Origin: Bacteroidales bacterium
Lineage (GTDB): Bacteria > Bacteroidota > Bacteroidia > Bacteroidales > UBA932
Direction of reading: 5' to 3'
NCBI GenBank assembly: GCA_021443605.1
Contig: JABUTQ010000135.1
Coordinates: forward strand, 1-25,898
Length of the DNA stretch: 25,898 nucleotides
The notes under the pieces were generated by a model. That model did no database searches. It was not told where the DNA came from and saw only the letters and a list, made by a program, of their open reading frames with translations. The position numbers were made by a program, and so were the translations under genes. Below are positions 21,383-25,898 of the stretch, one piece after another (positions within the stretch are counted from its first letter, which is position 1; every line of letters starts with the position of its first letter).

Positions 21383-22483
21383 TTAATTCAACTTATTGCC
21401 CCTCAATACCATACCTTCAGTAACACCCTCTTTTATCTCGATAAAGATTCCGTCGCTCAACCCAGTGACAACGGGGATTCTTTCAAATTTCTGTTCTTTC
21501 TTTCCGGCTGAAGTCAGACGATAGACGAATGGCTGGCCATCTTCAAACGAAATGGCAGCCTCTTCAACCGAAATGACATTCTCTGCCCCTTCTGTGACAA
21601 ACTCGGCATTGGCACTGTATCCTGCCCTGAGCTCGGTGCTGCCGTCATCGCTGTCAACCGATGCCTTGAGAGAGAACATCACGGTACCGTTTTCCTTCAC
21701 CCCTCGAGACGATATCTCTTCCAAAGTGCCTGTGATATTGCGCCCGAGGCTCGAACCTACTGTGATTTTTGCAGTGAGCCCGACTTTGAGCAAATCGACT
21801 TCAGTCTCATCTATCTTTCCGTCAAAAATCATATTCGACACGTCTGCGATTGTGGCTATGGTGGTTCCTTCGCTGTAGGGACTGGTGCTGACAACCGATG
21901 CCCCCTGCTTCAAGGGGAGATCTATTACCCTTCCGCTCATTGTGGCGGTCACGATGGTGGTATTCACCGCCCCGCTTCTCTTGGAGCTACCGTTGAGCAC
22001 GATGTCGAGAGCCGATTTCGCCTTGTTCACGTTCTCTTTTGCCAGAGCCAGATTGCTGGCACTTTTATCATACTCCTCCGTGGTGATGACGTTGTTCTTG
22101 TACAGCTGCTCGCTGCGGTTGAACACCCGCTGTGCCTCCTGTAACTGCAGATTTGAGGATTCCACCGCACTCTTGGCATCATTGAAGGCTGCCATATCGG
22201 GGATGACGCTCACTTTGGCTATCACATCTCCTATATTCACGTCCTGCCCTATCTTTACGTTGATATCCGACAATATCCCCGTAATCTTTGGCTTGACATA
22301 AACCTCGCGGCGAGGCTGAATCTGCCCCGTAGCCACGGCATTGCGATATATCGAGCGCACCTTGGGATTGAGCAATTCATACACGTCGGAAGTCGGTCTG
22401 GACTGGTTCCAGAGGAAATAGAAAGTGAGGGCCACAAATGCCACAACTAATGTCCATAATGCGATTTTAAATCCTTTCTTCAT
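21383..22483 (-). CDS. HlyD/MacA-type periplasmic adaptor
   Basis: 366 aa membrane-fusion protein. A single N-terminal membrane helix (about residues 7-25) is followed by a barrel/lipoyl half (VKPKITGILSDINVKIGQDV), a helical hairpin with NRSEQLYKNNVITTEEYDKSA, the second lipoyl half (SGRVIDLPLKQGASV), a beta-barrel and a C-terminal membrane-proximal domain. This matches MacA-like adaptors that bridge MacB-type ABC transporters and TolC. It starts 2 nt after the second permease. The substrate is not predictable from the adaptor. Confidence 0.92.
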   Translation of the reverse strand: MKKGFKIALWTLVVAFVALTFYFLWNQSRPTSDVYELLNPKVRSIYRNAVATGQIQPRREVYVKPKITGILSDINVKIGQDVNIGDVIAKVSVIPDMAAFNDAKSAVESSNLQLQEAQRVFNRSEQLYKNNVITTEEYDKSASNLALAKENVNKAKSALDIVLNGSSKRSGAVNTTIVTATMSGRVIDLPLKQGASVVSTSPYSEGTTIATIADVSNMIFDGKIDETEVDLLKVGLTAKITVGSSLGRNITGTLEEISSRGVKENGTVMFSLKASVDSDDGSTELRAGYSANAEFVTEGAENVISVEEAAISFEDGQPFVYRLTSAGKKEQKFERIPVVTGLSDGIFIEIKEGVTEGMVLRGNKLN

Positions 22484-22485
22484 AA

Positions 22486-23742
22486 TTATCTATCGTCTCT
22501 TAATGCTTCTATAGCTTTAATTTTTAATGCTTTACGTGCCGGAACATATCCGGAAACCAAACCACCGGCCACTAATATCATAAGCGAACCGAAGGCATAC
22601 AAGGGTGGTATCATCGGGCGCGAAATGAGGGATTCCGTCCCCCCGCCCATCAGGTTGTTGAGCACTATAAGAACCCATGTTCCGGCCACAATTCCTAAGA
22701 CTCCCGACCCCAAAGTAAGAGTGAGCGCCTCCATCATAATCTGAAATATGATGGTGCGGGGCCTTGCCCCAAGAGCCCTCCTGATACCAATCTCTTTCGT
22801 CCTCTCCTTGATTGTTACGAGCATAATGTTGGAGATTCCAATCAAGCCGGCAAACAAAGTGCCAAGTCCCACGATAAGTATCAGCAGCTCCACTCCGTTC
22901 ATCGTGCTCCGATACATTGATATGGCATCGACCATCGAGATGATTTCCATAGCGGCATTGTCATCGGGATGGATATTGTGGTTTTTCTTCAAGACGGATA
23001 CGATTTCATCTCCGGCTTGGTCGAGATTGTATTTATCGTACAGCCCCACCGAAATCATATCGGAATGGTTGTGATGGTTGAAGGCATCCTGCTCTGTGGT
23101 GAACGGGAGCAGCACGCAATCCTGAGAATAGAATCCCAGGGAGATGTTCTCGTTCGTATGGGTAATCACGCCCACAATCTGATATGCATTTCCATCGACA
23201 GTAAGTGTCTGTCCCACAGGGTTATCAGTATCAAACAACTCAGCCACGACCCTTTCTCCCGCCAAACATACCTTGCGATGCTCGTTTATGTCTATGTCAT
23301 TTATGTAACGACCATAAATCACCCTCTGGGGAATGTCGATGTAATATGTGGGGGTGACGCCGGCTGTCTGATAATAGCCGCTGCGTTTCATAGAACCAAT
23401 CTGCTGGAAACCGTCCAGATTGGCATTGGTGATATATCTCAGCTTATTCCCCATCTTCGCCCTAATCGCCTCAACGTCTTTGTCTTCGACATACCACGGC
23501 CTGTCTGCATTGAAGCCGGCGTATGCCATTGATGTCTTCGTTGGAGTATATACGATGGCATTGCTGGAGAGTGTCATAATGCTGCCGATGAGCCCTTTCT
23601 TCATCCCGACACCGCACCCGATGAGAATGACGAGCATAAAGATGCCCCAGAAAACGCCGAACATCGTGAGAATGCTCCGCACCTTCTGACCTTTAATGGT
23701 CACAAGCACCTCTTGCCATACGTCTCTGTCAAATAGCATCAT
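22486..23742 (-). CDS. MacB/FtsX-type ABC permease, second copy
   Basis: 418 aa permease with a single N-terminal helix (about residues 25-47, ILTMFGVFWGIFMLVILIG), a large periplasmic MacB-type domain, then three helices in the last third and the C-terminal SGYVPARKALKIKAIEALR. The cytoplasmic coupling helix appears as TIKERTKEIGIRRALGARP. Unlike full-length MacB it lacks a fused ATPase, which is supplied by the separate first gene. A second ATG (23739) directly follows the first. It differs from the preceding permease, so the two probably form a heterodimer. Confidence 0.92.
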   Translation of the reverse strand: MMLFDRDVWQEVLVTIKGQKVRSILTMFGVFWGIFMLVILIGCGVGMKKGLIGSIMTLSSNAIVYTPTKTSMAYAGFNADRPWYVEDKDVEAIRAKMGNKLRYITNANLDGFQQIGSMKRSGYYQTAGVTPTYYIDIPQRVIYGRYINDIDINEHRKVCLAGERVVAELFDTDNPVGQTLTVDGNAYQIVGVITHTNENISLGFYSQDCVLLPFTTEQDAFNHHNHSDMISVGLYDKYNLDQAGDEIVSVLKKNHNIHPDDNAAMEIISMVDAISMYRSTMNGVELLILIVGLGTLFAGLIGISNIMLVTIKERTKEIGIRRALGARPRTIIFQIMMEALTLTLGSGVLGIVAGTWVLIVLNNLMGGGTESLISRPMIPPLYAFGSLMILVAGGLVSGYVPARKALKIKAIEALRDDR

Positions 23743-23747
23743 ATCGT

Positions 23748-25016
23748 CTAATCGTTTGCCGCGAGGGCTTCTACAAGTTTTATACTAACCGCCTTCTTTG
23801 CAGGCATATACCCCGCCAAGATACCGGAAATTACCATTATCAGCGTTGCACCGAGCATCACTCCCAACTTCACTTCGGGATTGAGGAAGATGCTGCTCGA
23901 CACTCCCGTCTTGGACAAATCCACCGAGGCCGACACTATCAAGTCGGCTATCTTTATCACACCTATTCCCAGCACCATTCCGATATAACCAAAAATCAGC
24001 GTAACCATCACTGATTCAAGTAGTACCAATGAAATAATAGAACGCCTTGAGGCCCCCATCGCCTTTCTGACGGCCAACTCGCGGGTGCGCTCCCTCACCG
24101 TTATCAGCATAATGTTCGACACCCCCACAACTCCCGCCACAAGGGTTGAAAGCCCCACAATCCAAAGGAACAGATTGATTGTCTTGAAAAGACTGGTGAT
24201 ATAGAGGAAAAGGTCGTATGTGTTTGTAATCGTGAGAGCCTTCTTATCTGTGGGATCAAACTGTTTAACTCCGGCCAGATGGGCTCGCATACTCTCCACA
24301 AACTTTTGATTCGCGCTCTCGCTGTCCAATCCCTCCACCACTATCGACAGCTTGGAAATGTCGTCGTTTTCAAAATAGAGCGACTTCATTGTGGTGAACG
24401 GGGCGATTATCGTCCTTGAGATATTGTAAGATTTGGCTGGACGATATACTCCGGCCACCTTGAATGCCACGTCGTGGATGGAAACCACCTTGCCGACTAT
24501 CTCTTCCGGACTGTCAGAGGGGAATAACCTCTTGCAGAGGTTGGTGGAAACGATACAAACCTTCCTTTTCTCCTTGATATCCATATCGTTGATATTTCTC
24601 CCCGCAATGATGACATTGTTCCTGACCGCCTCATAACCGGGATAGAAACCGGCCATATCCGTCTCGGAATATTTGTTTCTATAGCTGACGATTACCTCTC
24701 TGTCCAACTCAGCCACACAATTGCTGATATTGTCCGGAAAGGCTTCCATCAAAGAGCGCCCGTCGCTCTCCTGAATATTGATTTTTCTCCCTGCGGGCAG
24801 ACCGCTGAAAGGATACATAGTCTTTGACGGCTCGACTGTCACGACGTTGTCGTCTTCGTTGAGCCACGCATTAGAAATTCCGTTTATGATTCCGTCACCA
24901 ACTCCCAGAAGCACTATGAGCAGGAATATGCCCCAAGCAGTAGAAATTCCCGTAAGGAGAAATCTTGTACGGCTGTGGCTGATAGAAGCAAATATTTCTG
25001 AGAACAGGTCGCGCAT
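23748..25016 (-). CDS. MacB/FtsX-type ABC permease, first copy
   Basis: 422 aa permease with the same plan as its neighbour: N-terminal helix (about 17-41, FLLTGISTAWGIFLLIVLLGV), periplasmic domain, three C-terminal helices and a closing SGILAGYMPAKKAVSIKLVEAL. The coupling segment is TVRERTRELAVRKAMGASR. Its sequence is clearly diverged from the second permease, so the pair is an old duplication. It starts 4 nt after the ATPase stop. Confidence 0.92.
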   Translation of the reverse strand: MRDLFSEIFASISHSRTRFLLTGISTAWGIFLLIVLLGVGDGIINGISNAWLNEDDNVVTVEPSKTMYPFSGLPAGRKINIQESDGRSLMEAFPDNISNCVAELDREVIVSYRNKYSETDMAGFYPGYEAVRNNVIIAGRNINDMDIKEKRKVCIVSTNLCKRLFPSDSPEEIVGKVVSIHDVAFKVAGVYRPAKSYNISRTIIAPFTTMKSLYFENDDISKLSIVVEGLDSESANQKFVESMRAHLAGVKQFDPTDKKALTITNTYDLFLYITSLFKTINLFLWIVGLSTLVAGVVGVSNIMLITVRERTRELAVRKAMGASRRSIISLVLLESVMVTLIFGYIGMVLGIGVIKIADLIVSASVDLSKTGVSSSIFLNPEVKLGVMLGATLIMVISGILAGYMPAKKAVSIKLVEALAAND

Positions 25017-25020
25017 CTCT

Positions 25021-25692
25021 CTATTTTTCGTCTTTGTAAATTACTCCGTCTTTCAAGAAAATACGCCTATCTGTCTGTGCTGCAATATCTTGTTCGTGCG
25101 TAACGATTACTATTGTCTGCCCCTCCTCCCTGTTCAGTTGAAGCAAGATATTCATAACCTCCTGAGTAGTCTTCGAATCAAGTGCTCCCGTCGGCTCGTC
25201 TGCAAGGATAATCTTCGGCTTACTGATAAGCGCCCTGGCAATCGCAACCCTTTGACACTGTCCGCCGGAAAGCTGCTTGGGAAGGTGGTTCCAGTGGTCT
25301 TCGAGCCCCATCTTGCGGAGATACTCCATGGCGAGAGCGTTCCTCTCTGACCTTCCGACACCCCGATAATAAAGGGGCAATGCCACGTTCTCAAGCGCAT
25401 TTTTGAAAGTTATCAGATTGAATGACTGAAAGATAAAACCTATCAACTCATTGCGCATAATGCTCGCTTCGTCTTCAGACAGATCCTTGATAAGACGCCC
25501 CGCAAGGTGATATTCGCCCTCGTCATAATTGTCAAGAATGCCGATAATGTTGAGCATCGTGCTCTTCCCAGAACCGGAAGCACCCATAATGCTCACCAAC
25601 TCGCCCTCGCTCACGTGCAGGTTTATCCCTTTGAGCACCGGCACCGGTGAAGCAGTATGGTAGGTTTTATATATATTTTTAAGGTCTATCAT
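25021..25692 (-). CDS. ABC-transporter ATPase, MacB/LolD type
   Basis: 223 aa ATPase subunit that powers the tripartite exporter encoded in the same operon. Walker A GASGSGKST (37-45), Q-loop GFIFQSFNLI, signature LSGGQCQRVAIARAL, Walker B IILADEPTGALD and H-loop IVVTHEQD are all intact. The length is that of stand-alone LolD/MacB-like ATPases. First gene of a six-gene operon; ATG at 25692 lies about 30 nt downstream of a good promoter. The likely function is export of a peptide, antibiotic or envelope molecule; nothing in the operon identifies the substrate. Confidence 0.95.
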   Translation of the reverse strand: MIDLKNIYKTYHTASPVPVLKGINLHVSEGELVSIMGASGSGKSTMLNIIGILDNYDEGEYHLAGRLIKDLSEDEASIMRNELIGFIFQSFNLITFKNALENVALPLYYRGVGRSERNALAMEYLRKMGLEDHWNHLPKQLSGGQCQRVAIARALISKPKIILADEPTGALDSKTTQEVMNILLQLNREEGQTIVIVTHEQDIAAQTDRRIFLKDGVIYKDEK

Positions 25693-25722
25693 TAGTCAGG
25701 AATGATGATTTATATAAATCTT

Positions 25723-25752
25723 CAAAGTTACATATTTCTTTGTAAAAAACAA
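25723..25752 (-). promoter_or_regulatory. promoter of the ABC-export operon
   Basis: On the minus strand TTG (25750-25752) and TAACTTTG (25723-25730) are 19 nt apart, an exact fit to the Bacteroidetes primary-sigma pattern. The -7 box is 30 nt upstream of the ATPase ATG. Confidence 0.8.
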
Positions 25753-25801
25753 CAATGGCATATCTACAGACTATTTTTCTACTTGATATTGATATAATTC
25801 T

Positions 25802-25809
25802 TACATTTG
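25802..25809 (+). promoter_or_regulatory. -7 box for the isochorismatase-type gene
   Basis: TACATTTG fits TAnnTTTG and ends 24 nt before the ATG at 25834. TTG triplets upstream (25783, 25789) are closer than usual. Confidence 0.55.
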
Positions 25810-25833
25810 TCTAAACTTTAACAACTGATTAAA

Positions 25834-25898
25834 ATGAACAAGTATGCTGTAATCGTCATTGATATGCTCAATGACTTTGTTACCGGCCCTATCGCATC
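25834..25898 (+). CDS. isochorismatase/nicotinamidase-family hydrolase (3' partial)
   Basis: Only the first 21 codons are inside the window: MNKYAVIVIDMLNDFVTG and a few more. The VIDMLNDF motif with its Asp10 is the start of the cysteine-hydrolase fold shared by isochorismatases, nicotinamidases and related amidases. Which of these it is cannot be told from the fragment. It is divergent from the ABC-export operon and has its own -7 box. Confidence 0.75.
   Translation, partial: MNKYAVIVIDMLNDFVTGPIA

Overview
The window is chromosomal DNA of a Bacteroidota bacterium, most likely a Bacteroidales gut-type species. Evidence for this: lipoproteins with Bacteroidales-style lipoboxes, the Bacteroidales families DUF4270 and DUF3098, a stand-alone GT5-domain 'glycogen synthase' beside DUF4270, a GH109 glycosidase, few Shine-Dalgarno sites, and several -7 boxes of the Bacteroidetes form TAnnTTTG. 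Genus cannot be fixed from the sequence alone.

Layout. (1) 1-3790, + strand: the S10 ribosomal-protein operon rplC (5' partial)-rplD-rplW-rplB-rpsS-rplV-rpsC. It stops after rpsC at a clear intrinsic terminator instead of running on into rplP-rpmC-rpsQ. (2) 3866-6087, +: a lipoprotein serine hydrolase of the beta-lactamase/esterase fold and an AroB-type 3-dehydroquinate synthase, 2 nt apart. (3) 6100-6286: promoter, tRNA-Leu(CAA) and terminator. (4) 6402-8718, -: a DUF4270 lipoprotein with a Tyr/Asn/Gly/Ser-rich C-terminal tract, and a truncated GlgA-like protein. (5) 8817-11367, +: a GH109-type lipoprotein and an N-acetylhexosamine-kinase-like protein, probably an amino-sugar salvage pair, transcribed divergently from (4). 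(6) 11398-14021, +: envelope genes ftsX-DUF3098-uppP-lpxH-like, the last three joined by ATGA overlaps.

(7) From 14028 to 25692 all genes are on the - strand. Read in transcription order: an ABC ATPase, two MacB/FtsX-type permeases, an HlyD-type adaptor, a TolC-type outer-membrane protein and a GT4 glycosyltransferase form one tightly packed operon (25692-18889) with a consensus-like promoter. Then comes a second packed operon (18825-15227): a half-size EamA transporter, a PIG-L deacetylase, a divergent ATP-grasp protein, a membrane-anchored phosphatidylserine-decarboxylase-like protein and a small secreted protein. Last is an orphan AAA-type ATPase (15152-14028) whose promoter is overlaid by TTATTACT repeats. 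(8) At the right edge an isochorismatase/nicotinamidase-type gene begins on the + strand.

The best candidate for an undescribed system is the EamA/PIG-L/ATP-grasp/PSD-like/secreted-protein operon. It has the parts expected of an amine- or aminoacyl-modified lipid or glycolipid head-group pathway: deacetylation, ligation, decarboxylation at the membrane, and transport. No known pathway with this exact set is recognised here. The repeat-controlled ATPase promoter and the S10 operon break are the other unusual points.
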